From contig CAJUGR010000002.1 of NCBI GenBank assembly GCA_910586285.1, positions 1-53,828 of the forward strand: 53,828 nucleotides of DNA, in the 5' to 3' direction. The DNA is from an uncultured Erysipelotrichaceae bacterium. Lineage in GTDB: Bacteria > Bacillota_I > Bacilli_A > Erysipelotrichales > Erysipelotrichaceae. Positions 17,650-25,707 of the stretch are shown piece by piece; position 1 is the stretch's first letter, and each line of letters begins with the position of its first letter. The position numbers were made by a program, and so were the translations under genes. The notes beneath the pieces are model-generated. The model did not search any database, was not told where the DNA came from, and saw only the letters and a list, made by a program, of their open reading frames with translations.

Positions 17650-17677
17650 TTACAAATCTTTCCGTTCATGTTATAAT
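17650..17677 (+). promoter_or_regulatory. sigA-type promoter of rodA
   Basis: TTACAA (17650-17655), 16 bases, TATAAT (17672-17677), 28 bp before the start codon. Confidence 0.55.
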
Positions 17678-17705
17678 AATAGCGATGCGACAAAGGAGTG
17701 ATGTT

Positions 17706-18935
17706 ATGAAGCAGGAACTGTTTCAAGTAAAAGAACCGAAACATTATGATTTTATCTTATTGGCAATTCTCGGCCTCATGGCAATCACCAGTATTGTCGC
17801 AATTTACAGCGCATTTGAACTCATTACCAGTGAAAATCCGACCATGTTGCTGATGAAACAAATCATGTGGTATATATTGGGTTTTATTGTCATGTCACTG
17901 ATTATGTATTTAGGCAACGATATCATTTATTCCTATGCCAAAAAGGCCTATTGGTTCATGTTGGCTGCGCTGGTTTATCTGTTTATCAGTAAATATATTG
18001 TAAGTCGCTTTTTCGGATATGAACACAATCTGCCCTTTGTTACACCGATTAACGGCGCGACCTCATGGTTTCAGTTTCCCGGCATCGGTTCCTTTCAACC
18101 AAGTGAATTTATGAAGGTCATATTAATCATGATTACTGCCGGGGTTATTGATGAGCATAATGCCGCAAAAGTAATTGATACTTATGAAAGTGATATTCAA
18201 TTATTTCTAAAAGTGATTCGCTGGGCCTTTCCGCCACTGTTATTAATTCTGGTTCAGCCTGATACCGGTATCTGTATTATCATTTTTATTTCCTTAACTG
18301 TAATGTTGATGTGTTCCGGTATTAAGAATATGTGGATTATCACCGGTGCCGGTATTGTCATCTTAATGTTGGCCGGTTTCTTCTATCTTTATTTTTATAA
18401 CAATGCTTTATTGATCTCACTATTTGGTGAGAACAGTTTATACAAATTGGATCGCATCAAGGGTTGGTTGGAACCGGAATCAGATATTTTACATACCGGC
18501 AACCAGCTATATACAGCTTTGATGGCGATGGGTTCTGCCGGTCTCAGCGGTCATGGACTCCAACAGTATTTAGTGAGAATTCCGGAAGCACAAACCGATT
18601 TCATCTTTGCGGTGATTGGGCAAAGCTTCGGTTTCATCGGAACGTTGGGTGTTGTCATACTCTGCTTAGCTTTGGATATGAAATTATTGCGTGTCGCTAC
18701 GTTGACCAAAACAACACGGGATAAGTATTATATTACCGGCGTTTTGGGTATGTTGCTGTTTCAACAATTTCAAAATATTGGTATGATCATTGGTTTATTG
18801 CCGATTACCGGCATCACATTGCCATTCATATCTTACGGCGGCTCCTCACTGTTATCTTATTTTATTGCACTGGGCTTAATCATGAATACCAGTTCAAAAG
18901 CAAAAAAGCTGTCTGATTACGTCTATGAATCCTAA
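17706..18935 (+). CDS. rodA: SEDS-family peptidoglycan polymerase (RodA/FtsW)
   Basis: SEDS proteins polymerise glycan strands from lipid II together with a class B PBP. The 409-residue protein has about ten membrane segments and the family signatures FQPSEFMKVILIM, LLLILVQPDTGICIIIF, TDFIFAVIGQSFGFIGTLGVV and GITLPFISYGGSSLLSYFIALGLIMN. Absence of a neighbouring divisome gene leaves RodA versus FtsW open; the isolated location and the short N-terminus favour RodA. I chose ATG 17706 because AAAGGAG is seven bases upstream. It is one of the few plus-strand genes left of the origin, so it is transcribed against replication. A long hairpin overlaps its last codons. Confidence 0.85.
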   Translation: MKQELFQVKEPKHYDFILLAILGLMAITSIVAIYSAFELITSENPTMLLMKQIMWYILGFIVMSLIMYLGNDIIYSYAKKAYWFMLAALVYLFISKYIVSRFFGYEHNLPFVTPINGATSWFQFPGIGSFQPSEFMKVILIMITAGVIDEHNAAKVIDTYESDIQLFLKVIRWAFPPLLLILVQPDTGICIIIFISLTVMLMCSGIKNMWIITGAGIVILMLAGFFYLYFYNNALLISLFGENSLYKLDRIKGWLEPESDILHTGNQLYTALMAMGSAGLSGHGLQQYLVRIPEAQTDFIFAVIGQSFGFIGTLGVVILCLALDMKLLRVATLTKTTRDKYYITGVLGMLLFQQFQNIGMIIGLLPITGITLPFISYGGSSLLSYFIALGLIMNTSSKAKKLSDYVYES

Positions 18936-18970
18936 ATATGGGTAATTACGTAATCAACAGCTTTTTCTTT
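18902..18970. terminator. Bidirectional terminator overlapping the rodA 3' end
   Basis: AAAAAGCTGTCTGATTACGT (ending at 18922) pairs with ACGTAATCAACAGCTTTTT (18947-18966), a stem of about 19 bp with one internal mismatch pair. The left arm is inside the rodA coding sequence. The T-run on either strand allows it to serve both rodA and the convergent nadK. Confidence 0.8.
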
Positions 18971-18980
18971 GTTTGTTAGA

Positions 18981-19751
18981 TTAATATAAATTCTTTAATC
19001 GTTGTAAATAACTGTATTCCCGATAACGGGCAAAACGTACACATCGATCGGACATCGTACAAATCACTTGATTTACTCCATCTAAAGTTTGATGTAAATG
19101 ATCGTAACATAATAGCGCATCAGAAAAGTCGTTGCTCGTCAATTCAACCTTTCGATCCATTTTTAATATATAGGGATTTCCTAAGGATCGCTGTTTACAA
19201 TGTTGAATAGAGGTAATTTCTGCCAACTGCATAATATTTAAACCATTATCGATCACTGCCCCGCCCAAGCTGCGATTATAAGCAGTAGAGCCTGCTTGGG
19301 TACTCAAACAAATTCCCGACCCTCGACACGTTTCAAAAAACTCTCCGTCCACTTTAATATCAACCACTTGGGTACGCTTGACATTTTCAATTCGTAATTC
19401 GTTAAGAGCAAACAATTGTTCCTTACCGGTATTGATATTCAACAAATAGGAACGGAAAATTTCCGGTTCATGATGTAAAATATCATGGAGGCATAATGTT
19501 AATTCTTCTTCTGTATAATCGGTAAAAAAGCCCAATGTACCGGTATGAATACCGACAAAACAGAGGTCTTCCAGCTGATCCAAATATTTATGAACTGCGT
19601 ATAACAGCGTTCCGTCCCCTCCGACACAAATGACCAACTGTGGCTTATTTTTATCCATAACCCAACCGTTTGCGGATAATTCCCGATTTATTTGCTGTTC
19701 AATCAGAAAAGATTTTTCATTTTTTTTCGCGACAATCGCAAATTTATTCAT
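18981..19751 (-). CDS. nadK: NAD kinase
   Basis: NadK phosphorylates NAD to NADP, setting the NADPH supply. The GGDGT motif (LVICVGGDGTLLYAVH), GIHTGTLGFFTDY, LNELRIEN and the STQAGSTAYNRSLGGAVID glycine-rich loop are all present. The 256-residue length is typical of Firmicute enzymes. The gene is divergent from the CYTH gene with a 57-bp spacer and convergent with rodA. Confidence 0.93.
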   Translation of the reverse strand: MNKFAIVAKKNEKSFLIEQQINRELSANGWVMDKNKPQLVICVGGDGTLLYAVHKYLDQLEDLCFVGIHTGTLGFFTDYTEEELTLCLHDILHHEPEIFRSYLLNINTGKEQLFALNELRIENVKRTQVVDIKVDGEFFETCRGSGICLSTQAGSTAYNRSLGGAVIDNGLNIMQLAEITSIQHCKQRSLGNPYILKMDRKVELTSNDFSDALLCYDHLHQTLDGVNQVICTMSDRCVRFARYREYSYLQRLKNLY

Positions 19752-19808
19752 GAAATCACTTCCCTTTCCTTTTTATCTATTGTATCATAACAACGGCGGT
19801 GATGAAAC

Positions 19809-20387
19809 ATGAATTGCAACATCGAAAAAGAATATAAAATTCTTGTAACAAAGGAACAGTTTATTCGCATATTACAGGACTATCCGCAAGCGGAATTTAA
19901 GAAACAGGTCAATACGTATTATGATACCGATGATCTTGCGATTCGCCATGCCCATGGGGCCATGCGGATTCGTACCATTGACCATCATTTCCTTTTTACC
20001 TTGAAACTTCATACAAAGGCCGGCGTAGAGGAATATGAAAAATATGTGGAAACCAATGACCCGATTGTTTTTAAAGATCAGGAAATCGCTGCATTATTAA
20101 AAGCGATACCGGTTCTAAGTGAACTAAAAAGAATAACCGAACTAACCACTTATCGTGCAATGATCTTCACCGGTGATGCGGAATTGTGCTTTGATGTGAA
20201 TCGCTATGGTTCCTGTGAAGATTATGAAATAGAATATGAATATAAAAGACCGCATGATGGCCGCAATGTATTCAATAAAATACTGGCAAAAGTCAATTTG
20301 ACTTATACCAAAAATTGTCATTCAAAAATACGTCGTGCGTTCGATGCTCATTTTACCTTATGTTCCGATAAGGATGGTATTCAATGA
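19809..20387 (+). CDS. CYTH-domain protein (YjbK-like)
   Basis: CYTH proteins form a beta tunnel that binds triphosphorylated substrates with divalent cations; bacterial members are often inorganic triphosphatases or adenylate-cyclase-like. The N-terminal ExExK signature appears as NIEKEYKIL, followed by YYDTDDLAIRHAHGAMRIRTIDHHFLFTLK and, further on, ELCFDVNRYGSCEDYEIEYEYK, the acidic strands that line the tunnel. The 192-residue length matches the Bacillus YjbK group. It overlaps the next gene by four bases (ATGA). The physiological substrate is not known. Confidence 0.85.
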   Translation: MNCNIEKEYKILVTKEQFIRILQDYPQAEFKKQVNTYYDTDDLAIRHAHGAMRIRTIDHHFLFTLKLHTKAGVEEYEKYVETNDPIVFKDQEIAALLKAIPVLSELKRITELTTYRAMIFTGDAELCFDVNRYGSCEDYEIEYEYKRPHDGRNVFNKILAKVNLTYTKNCHSKIRRAFDAHFTLCSDKDGIQ

Positions 20388-20671
20388 CAAATTGGTCTAT
20401 TTCCCCTCATTATTTATTCTGTGTTTATTTATTGATCATCAGTTTTATCGGATGGCTTCAAATGCATATTGATAAATATCGTGCCAAGCATCATCGTTGG
20501 CGGATCTCCGAACAATCGCTAATGTTTACGGCTTTGTTTGGCGGTGCCGGCGGGATATGGTTGGGTATGCGAACCGCCCGTCATAAAACAAAGAAACCGC
20601 TGTTTACCATTACGGTTCCTCTTTTATTTTTACTTCAACTGGTATTTTTGGTTTATTGTTTTATTTCATAA
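20384..20671 (+). CDS. DUF1294 small membrane protein
   Basis: The 95-residue protein has membrane segments at about 8-26, 48-60 and 72-93. The stretch DKYRAKHHRWRISEQSLMFTALFGGAGGIWLGMRTARHKTKK matches the DUF1294 pattern (DK..A....WRIPE..L...GG..G...GM...RHKT.K). Members are widespread and uncharacterised, sometimes fused to cold-shock domains. It is translationally coupled to the CYTH gene, and its last 19 bases overlap the end of the convergent gene at 20653. Confidence 0.85.
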   Translation: MTNWSISPHYLFCVYLLIISFIGWLQMHIDKYRAKHHRWRISEQSLMFTALFGGAGGIWLGMRTARHKTKKPLFTITVPLLFLLQLVFLVYCFIS

Positions 20672-21561
20672 TCTATGGCCGCATAGTGACATAATACTTC
20701 TGCCGCTTTGTTGGACTCATCAAATAAGATTTTTATGACAGCGGCTGAGTCCTTTTCTTTACATGCCGCTTGATAAATCACGGCCTTGGCAATGATATAT
20801 AACAAATTGCGTTTCCATGTTTTTAAAGATAATAAACAAGGAAGGTAAAAACAGGACACATTATTTTTCCAACACGCAAAGTCCATTGTTGCGCCGGCTA
20901 AGTATCTGCCATGTTTTTGTATTACCATTGTTTTGGCAAAAGCGATGGTTTTCTTTTTTTCGTATTTACTCAGCTCCTGTACAGTTAATTGTTCGCGAAG
21001 ATTTTGAACGATGATGATATCCTGATCATGTTGGATCGGATGATCATGTTGTTCCACATAGCGCGTCCAATAATCAATACCTGCCTGTTGTGCCTGTGCT
21101 AATATATTCCAGCTCAGTTCTTGATCCAGATAAATATAACTTTCTATTTGTTTTGATATTGTTTTATCCAGTTCACTCAAATAGATCGGTGTTTGAAAGA
21201 AGATGATATTGTTTAGTTTTAAGCATTGAATTTGTTGGGGCAATTTATGATTTTTATTCATTTTCATGATTGCGTTTTGTAGCCGCGTTTCATCGGCATA
21301 GCCGCATTGCACACCGTATTTTTCCCACATTTCATGAATACCACAACGCTCATCCTGTTCATAACGACCATAACCAATAATTCCTTTTTCGCGCTGTATT
21401 CCCTTTTCAGTTCCTTTTGTCAAAAAGAATAAATAATCTCCGTGTTGAAAAAACTGAAATTTCTTTTTTCCGGACGGACGCCAATATACAATCCGATTAT
21501 TTCCGTGCAGGCGATGGTATTCAATCATATCCTGATCGGTGATATAGGCAATTGATGACAT
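20653..21561 (-). CDS. Protein of unknown function, possible EVE/PUA-like N-terminus
   Basis: I do not recognise a family over the 302 residues. The first ~75 residues (NRIVYWRPSGKKKFQFFQHGDYLFFLTKGTE..GIIGYGRYEQDE) have the W-x-P, basic, GDYLFF and GxGRY pattern of PUA/EVE/ASCH-type small beta barrels that bind modified bases, but the match is only by eye. The middle is mostly helical and the C-terminal half is Lys- and Cys-containing (FACWKNNVSCFYLPCLLSL). ATG 21559-21561 was preferred because AGAGGTG lies upstream; the frame also offers an ATG one codon earlier. It is a single gene between convergent DUF1294 and the recR terminator. Confidence 0.6.
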   Translation of the reverse strand: MSSIAYITDQDMIEYHRLHGNNRIVYWRPSGKKKFQFFQHGDYLFFLTKGTEKGIQREKGIIGYGRYEQDERCGIHEMWEKYGVQCGYADETRLQNAIMKMNKNHKLPQQIQCLKLNNIIFFQTPIYLSELDKTISKQIESYIYLDQELSWNILAQAQQAGIDYWTRYVEQHDHPIQHDQDIIIVQNLREQLTVQELSKYEKKKTIAFAKTMVIQKHGRYLAGATMDFACWKNNVSCFYLPCLLSLKTWKRNLLYIIAKAVIYQAACKEKDSAAVIKILFDESNKAAEVLCHYAAIDYEIKQ

Positions 21562-21647
21562 CATTATCACCTCTTACTTAGCACTTCCATTTTATCATAG
21601 AACCAGGAAAAGTGATATCATTTTTCTCTTTATCATGTTCTTTCCAT

Positions 21648-21679
21648 AGAAAAAGAAGCGCTCTTTACGCTTCTCACAT
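21648..21679 (-). terminator. Terminator of the tadA-dnaX-ybaB-recR unit
   Basis: Minus strand GAGAAGCG-N7-CGCTTCTTTTTC, directly after the recR stop codon. Confidence 0.75.
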
Positions 21680-22264
21680 TTTTTTTCTTCCTTCCAATGC
21701 TTTAATCAGAGTCAGTTCATCCGCATAATCCAAGTGCCCGCCCATTGGCAATCCATGAGCAATTCTTGTGATGGTAAGTTGATATGGTTCCAGCAATTTT
21801 GCCAAATAAAGCGCTGTGGTCTCCCCCTCTACCGTAGGATTGGTCGCAATAATAATCTCTTTTGTGTTTTCGTCAATGCGATCTAAAAGCGAATGGATAT
21901 TAAGTTCATCGGGTAATATTCCTTTTGCCGTGGAAATAACTCCGTTCAACACATGGTAAACTCCGTGAAACTCCTGTGTTTTTTCCATCGCAACAACATC
22001 TCTAGGACTTTGTACTACACAAATCACATGTCTGTCACGGGAATGATCCTCACATATTGCACATTGATCCGCTTCTGACAAATTGCCGCAAACTTGGCAA
22101 ATATGAATATTGGTTTTGATGTCAGCCAAACTTTCGATAAAAGCATCTACCTCTGTTTCGTCCCAATCCAACACGTGAAATGCATATCGCTCTGCGGTTT
22201 TCGCACCGACACCGGGAAGATGTTGTAGCTGTTCCACCAATGCTGCAAATGCTTTTGGATACAT
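21674..22264 (-). CDS. recR: Recombination mediator RecR
   Basis: RecR acts with RecO (and RecF) to load RecA on SSB-coated gaps. The 196 residues show the helix-hairpin-helix HLPGVGAKTAERYAFHVL, a four-cysteine zinc finger CQVCGNLSEADQCAICED, and the Toprim domain (VICVVQSPRDVVAMEKTQEFHGVYHVLNGVIS, IIIATNPTVEGETTALYLA). It follows ybaB with a one-base ATG/stop overlap, the conserved dnaX-ybaB-recR arrangement. Confidence 0.95.
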   Translation of the reverse strand: MYPKAFAALVEQLQHLPGVGAKTAERYAFHVLDWDETEVDAFIESLADIKTNIHICQVCGNLSEADQCAICEDHSRDRHVICVVQSPRDVVAMEKTQEFHGVYHVLNGVISTAKGILPDELNIHSLLDRIDENTKEIIIATNPTVEGETTALYLAKLLEPYQLTITRIAHGLPMGGHLDYADELTLIKALEGRKKM

Positions 22265-22572
22265 TAAAAGCCTCCGGGCATTTTCACGCCGCCGGTTAAT
22301 TTTTTCATTACTGCTGTCTTTTCATTTTCTGCTTTTTTCAATGCATCATTCACTGTGCAAACGATTAAATCCTGAAGTGTTTCTTTTTCTTCTTCATTTA
22401 ACAGATCTTTTTCAATTTCTATTGAGAGAACTTCCATAGATCCTTTTACCGTTACTTTTACGCCTCCGCCGCCCATGCTGGATTCATATATCTGTTCATT
22501 ACATTTTGATTCTGCTTGGTTAATTTCTTTCTGCATCTTCTGTGCTTGTTTCAATAATGCCTGCATATTCAT
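22264..22572 (-). CDS. ybaB: YbaB/EbfC nucleoid-associated protein
   Basis: YbaB/EbfC proteins are small DNA-binding dimers that associate with the nucleoid. The 102 residues match the family throughout: MQALLKQAQKMQKEINQAESK, MGGGGVKVTVKGSMEVLSIEI, LLNEEEKETLQDLIVCTVNDALKKAE and GGVKMPGGF at the C-terminus. It lies four bases after dnaX and abuts recR. Confidence 0.93.
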   Translation of the reverse strand: MNMQALLKQAQKMQKEINQAESKCNEQIYESSMGGGGVKVTVKGSMEVLSIEIEKDLLNEEEKETLQDLIVCTVNDALKKAENEKTAVMKKLTGGVKMPGGF

Positions 22573-22576
22573 GTTA

Positions 22577-24355
22577 TCAGTCCTCCGTTATCATAATATT
22601 ATCTTTTCCAAACAAATCCATCACCAATTCTTCTTCCGTTGGCTCTGATGATTTCTTTTTCATCGGTGTTGCCAAATTAAATTCTACTGGCGGCGGCAAT
22701 GTGCCATCTGCCATTTTGTTTTTGAATATCGCTGTGATGCGTTGTGATTCTTTTTGGGTAATGGCAAATATTTTTTTCTGTTTGTGAAATATTTCAGTGG
22801 TAAACGCCAAAAACTTATTTTCACAATCTTGTTCGTTGATTTCATTTGCTTCTGCTTGACTGTCTACGGTGAACACAACATAGGTTGTACCGCTCGCAAA
22901 TATTTTTCCATGTTTTAATAAGTTTGCTTCCTTTACCCATTGTAAATCTAAGGCAAAGTCATAAATATTTTGAAAGCTTTCTAAATCGTTTTGTTTCTCC
23001 GGTTTATTGGCACCGGCCAACAGTCGTAAGATAAATTCATCTTTTAATGGCCTAATTGTGGTCGCTTCCATCATTACATCACTCTGTGCCGGTTTATCAT
23101 TTACCGGTTCTATCGTTTTAGCTTCTGCCGGTATATCCTGTTTGATTTTCGTTTTCACCGGATTATTTACCGCACTTTGTTCTGTTTTTTCTTGCGTTTT
23201 CACTATCAATGTTTCACGTGAAACATTGATTGACTGTGAAGATCTCTTCTCATGATGAACATTACTTATCGGTACATCGGGTGATTCCATCATTTTTAAT
23301 AAACATATTTCAAAATACGATTGCACATTTGCCGCATTTTTATATTTTTCATTGGTTTCCATTAATGTATCAATCATAGAATAGCGATGTGAAATATTTA
23401 TCTGATTTAATAATTGTTCAGCTTCCGCAGAGGATAGAATATGTAACAATGCAGAATCTTTGGTATAATCATAAATAATTGATTCTTTTAACAATTCGAT
23501 CAAATCCATAGTCAATCGCTTCATATCAATACCTTTTTGTGCAAAGGTTTCCACCATGTTCATACATTGTCCGGCATTATGATCAATCACCATTTCTAAC
23601 AAAGATAATTTTTCCTGTACCGTTAAAATACCGTAAATTTCATTGATATGATGTACCTGAATATCATTTTGCGCATATGCAATACATTGATCCATTATAC
23701 TCCATGCATCGCGCATACCACCGTCACATAATTGTGCAATTATTCTCATCACTTCATCTTCACAGCGGATATTTTCTTTTTCTAAGCCGCTTTTTAATTT
23801 TAGTATGATATCCTCTGTCGGAACCTTCATAAAATCATAACGTTGACAGCGAGATATAATCGTTGGCAATACTTTTTGTGGTTCCGTTGTCGCCAAAATA
23901 AATATAATATGTTTCGGTGGTTCTTCAATGGTTTTTAATAATGCATTAAACGCCCCATCTGACATCATATGTACCTCATCAATAATATATATTTTATATT
24001 TACCTTTGATTGGCGCATACTTTACCTTTTCAATTAAATTTCTGACTTCCTCTACACCATTATTACTGGCAGCATCAATTTCAACAATATCCGGATGTGT
24101 TCCTTCTGTAATTGCAAGACAATTTTCACATTCCATACATGGTCGTGTTTTTCCGCTCCCGGTACAATTCATTGCTTTTGCGAATATTTTTGCGATGGAT
24201 GTCTTCCCTGTTCCACGTGGACCGCAGAATAAATAGGCATGAGCGGTTTTATTTTGTTCTACCGCATTTTTTAATGTTTGTACAATATGTTTCTGTCCGG
24301 CGACTTCTTCAAAGGTATTTGGACGATAAGTTCGATACAATGCTTTATATGTCAC
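22577..24355 (-). CDS. dnaX: DNA polymerase III subunits gamma/tau
   Basis: DnaX is the ATPase motor of the clamp loader, and tau links the polymerase to the helicase. The AAA+ module carries YLFCGPRGTGKTSIAKIFAKAM (Walker A), zinc cysteines CTGSGKTRPCMECENC, YIIDEVHMMS (Walker B) and ATTEPQKVLPTIISRCQRYDF. A low-conservation linker (about 365-440) precedes a tau-like C-terminal domain. The start is GTG 24353-24355 or the TTG just before it; AGGTG favours the GTG. A parS site lies in the linker coding region and is translated as NVSRETL. An extended -10 (TGGTATAAT) precedes the gene, so it need not depend on tadA transcription. Confidence 0.94.
   Translation of the reverse strand: MTYKALYRTYRPNTFEEVAGQKHIVQTLKNAVEQNKTAHAYLFCGPRGTGKTSIAKIFAKAMNCTGSGKTRPCMECENCLAITEGTHPDIVEIDAASNNGVEEVRNLIEKVKYAPIKGKYKIYIIDEVHMMSDGAFNALLKTIEEPPKHIIFILATTEPQKVLPTIISRCQRYDFMKVPTEDIILKLKSGLEKENIRCEDEVMRIIAQLCDGGMRDAWSIMDQCIAYAQNDIQVHHINEIYGILTVQEKLSLLEMVIDHNAGQCMNMVETFAQKGIDMKRLTMDLIELLKESIIYDYTKDSALLHILSSAEAEQLLNQINISHRYSMIDTLMETNEKYKNAANVQSYFEICLLKMMESPDVPISNVHHEKRSSQSINVSRETLIVKTQEKTEQSAVNNPVKTKIKQDIPAEAKTIEPVNDKPAQSDVMMEATTIRPLKDEFILRLLAGANKPEKQNDLESFQNIYDFALDLQWVKEANLLKHGKIFASGTTYVVFTVDSQAEANEINEQDCENKFLAFTTEIFHKQKKIFAITQKESQRITAIFKNKMADGTLPPPVEFNLATPMKKKSSEPTEEELVMDLFGKDNIMITED
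23210..23225. promoter_or_regulatory. ParB/Spo0J parS site inside dnaX
   Basis: TGTTTCACGTGAAACA is an exact 16-bp palindrome matching the bacterial parS consensus. It is placed in the variable linker of dnaX where it costs only the residues NVSRET. About 12.7 kb from the oriC DnaA boxes. No parA or parB gene is in this window. Confidence 0.93.
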
Positions 24356-24378
24356 CAAGTCACCTGCTTTCTGCTCCT

Positions 24379-24387
24379 ATTATACCA
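24379..24387 (-). promoter_or_regulatory. Extended -10 promoter of dnaX
   Basis: The minus strand reads TTTGGTATAATAGGAGC about 24 bases before the dnaX start; TGG-TATAAT is a TGN-extended -10 with no good -35. Confidence 0.5.
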
Positions 24388-24408
24388 AAAATTATATAGA
24401 AACACTAT

Positions 24409-24432
24409 GAAAAAAAGCGGTTATTCCGCCAT
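24409..24432 (-). terminator. Terminator between tadA and dnaX
   Basis: Minus strand GGCGG-AATAA-CCGC followed by seven T, 27 bp after tadA and before the dnaX promoter. Confidence 0.65.
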
Positions 24433-24458
24433 ATTTTATTACTTAATGGATTTCATAA

Positions 24459-24926
24459 TCAAATCTGTTTTTTCTGTTTTCGCTTCATCGCAAAGAATTC
24501 TTTTAACAGTGTTGAACACTCATCTTTTAATATTCCGCTACATACTTTAGGATAGTGATTCCATCCTGAAACATCATACATTTTCATACAGCTATCTACA
24601 CTGCCGCCCTTTGGATCTGCCGCGCCGTAAACTACTCTTTCTACTCTCGATAATAAAATAGCACCTGCACACATCGGACACGGCTCCAATGTAACATATA
24701 AAGTACAATTTTCAAGGCGCCATGAACCAACAATTTCATTTGCCTGTTCAATCGCTAAAATTTCCGCATGACTTGTGGATTTTTGCTTACTTTCACGTAA
24801 ATTATGGGCACGTGCTATCACTTGATTGTCCTTTACAATGACGCATCCGATTGGCACTTCATCTTTTTTTCGCGCCTTATAGGCTTCTTTGATAGCCTCC
24901 CACATAAACAATTCATCTGAATTCAT
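24459..24926 (-). CDS. tadA: tRNA-specific adenosine-34 deaminase TadA
   Basis: TadA deaminates A34 to inosine in tRNA-Arg(ACG). Zinc and proton-shuttle motifs are complete: TSHAEILAIEQA (HAE) and TLEPCPMCAGAILLSRVERVVYGA (PCxxC). The 155-residue length is standard. AAGGAG lies right at the end of the SRP RNA terminator region upstream, so tadA may be expressed by read-through from the SRP RNA promoter. Confidence 0.93.
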   Translation of the reverse strand: MNSDELFMWEAIKEAYKARKKDEVPIGCVIVKDNQVIARAHNLRESKQKSTSHAEILAIEQANEIVGSWRLENCTLYVTLEPCPMCAGAILLSRVERVVYGAADPKGGSVDSCMKMYDVSGWNHYPKVCSGILKDECSTLLKEFFAMKRKQKKQI

Positions 24927-24944
24927 AAAATCTCCTTAAAAAGA

Positions 24945-25034
24945 AAAGTGCTATCACACATGATAGAGCTGCCTTATGGCTGCTTCGTTCCCGACCTGAC
25001 CAGATTCAGTAGATACCATTGCGATAGCCTCTCT
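24945..25034 (-). ncRNA. ffs: Small SRP RNA (4.5S-like)
   Basis: On the minus strand the conserved Ffh-binding hairpin is readable: GGTCAGGTCGGGAACGAAGC and AGCCATAAGGCAG around a GGAA-type tetraloop region (variant GGGAACGAAGCAG), enclosed by GCTATC (25023-25028) and GATAGC (24950-24955). The size of about 85-90 nt indicates the short bacterial form without an Alu domain. A T-rich tail follows. In Bacillus the SRP RNA lies between tadA and dnaX; here it precedes tadA. Confidence 0.93.
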
Positions 25035-25063
25035 ATCTTAGCATATTTATGATAGAAATACAA
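25035..25063 (-). promoter_or_regulatory. sigA promoter of the SRP RNA
   Basis: Minus strand TTGTAT (25058-25063), 17 bases, TAAGAT (25035-25040), five to seven bases before the RNA start. Confidence 0.65.
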
Positions 25064-25153
25064 TGAGATAGCAAGAATTTAATGTTTTTTCTTGTACTTT
25101 AATCATTTTTATTTTAAAATTCATGAAGAACAAGAAATTTTATTTCTAATGAA

Positions 25154-25169
25154 TGTTTCACGTGAAACA
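25154..25169. promoter_or_regulatory. ParB/Spo0J parS site, intergenic
   Basis: TGTTTCACGTGAAACA again, identical to the copy in dnaX. Here it is the core of a longer 28-bp palindrome (25148-25175; flanking AATGAA/TTCATT), located between the SRP RNA promoter and the YcxB-like gene terminator, 10.8 kb from the oriC boxes. Confidence 0.93.
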
Positions 25170-25174
25170 TTCAT

Positions 25175-25206
25175 TAAAAAAGAAGTGAACAATCTCACTT
25201 CTTCTG
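25175..25206 (-). terminator. Terminator overlapping the end of the YcxB-like gene
   Basis: Minus strand AGAAGTGA-N6-TCACTTCT followed by six to seven T. The stem includes the stop codon of the gene at 25195 and sits immediately before the intergenic parS. Confidence 0.8.
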
Positions 25207-25707
25207 CTTGATTACTTTTCCTTGATTGACCTTTTCTTTCAATAAATATCTTATGTTTTCTAATTCTTCATTATCGTCTTTCTTCATGATAATTGTAAAT
25301 AAATCTCTTTGATAAAGCAGAAAGGCGTCCTCTGCTTCAATACACTTTTGATATTGATCCCAACTGCGAAATATATCTCCATGTTCATCATGAAATATTA
25401 AGCCATCATCTTGAATGGTCATCGTCCCATGATCCGCTTGTTGCTGCATTAAATTCTTATAAGCTGTTTTTGGCAGTAGAATATCACATAGCACATTAAA
25501 TAAAGCACTCACAATCACAAGAATTGATATGATACCTTCCATACTGTCAAAATCCATACTATACCATTTTTCCATAATCATAACAAACAACCATAAGAAA
25601 CAACTAAGCAATAATGAGCGCCGCAAATGGAATTTATAATGACAATGGGTACGATAGATTCGAATAAACGCTGCTTCATTTATTTGATAAGATACCTTTA
25701 ATTTCAT
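25195..25707 (-). CDS. YcxB-like membrane protein
   Basis: The 170-residue protein begins with a short cytoplasmic beta region (KLKVSYQINEAAFIRIYRTH), two membrane segments (about 29-46 and 58-78) and a C-terminal pleckstrin-like region (GTMTIQDDGLIFHDEHGDIFRSWDQYQKCIEAEDAFLLYQRDLFTIIMKK) whose W-x-x-Y-x-x-x-x-E-x-x-x-x-F pattern is characteristic of the YcxB-like domain. The function of this domain is not known. It starts four bases inside the end of serS and so is co-transcribed with it and under the same T-box control. Confidence 0.75.
   Translation of the reverse strand: MKLKVSYQINEAAFIRIYRTHCHYKFHLRRSLLLSCFLWLFVMIMEKWYSMDFDSMEGIISILVIVSALFNVLCDILLPKTAYKNLMQQQADHGTMTIQDDGLIFHDEHGDIFRSWDQYQKCIEAEDAFLLYQRDLFTIIMKKDDNEELENIRYLLKEKVNQGKVIKQKK

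Noticed and set aside
17629..17677. TTGACT at 17629 as the -35 of rodA
   Set aside because: It is about 38 bp from TATAAT, too far; TTACAA at 17650 has a proper 16-bp spacer.
24811..24826. Further parS-like CACGTG cores (near 24811, 30480, 30780, 41325)
   Set aside because: They lack the flanking TGTTTC/GAAACA arms and lie in ordinary coding sequence.
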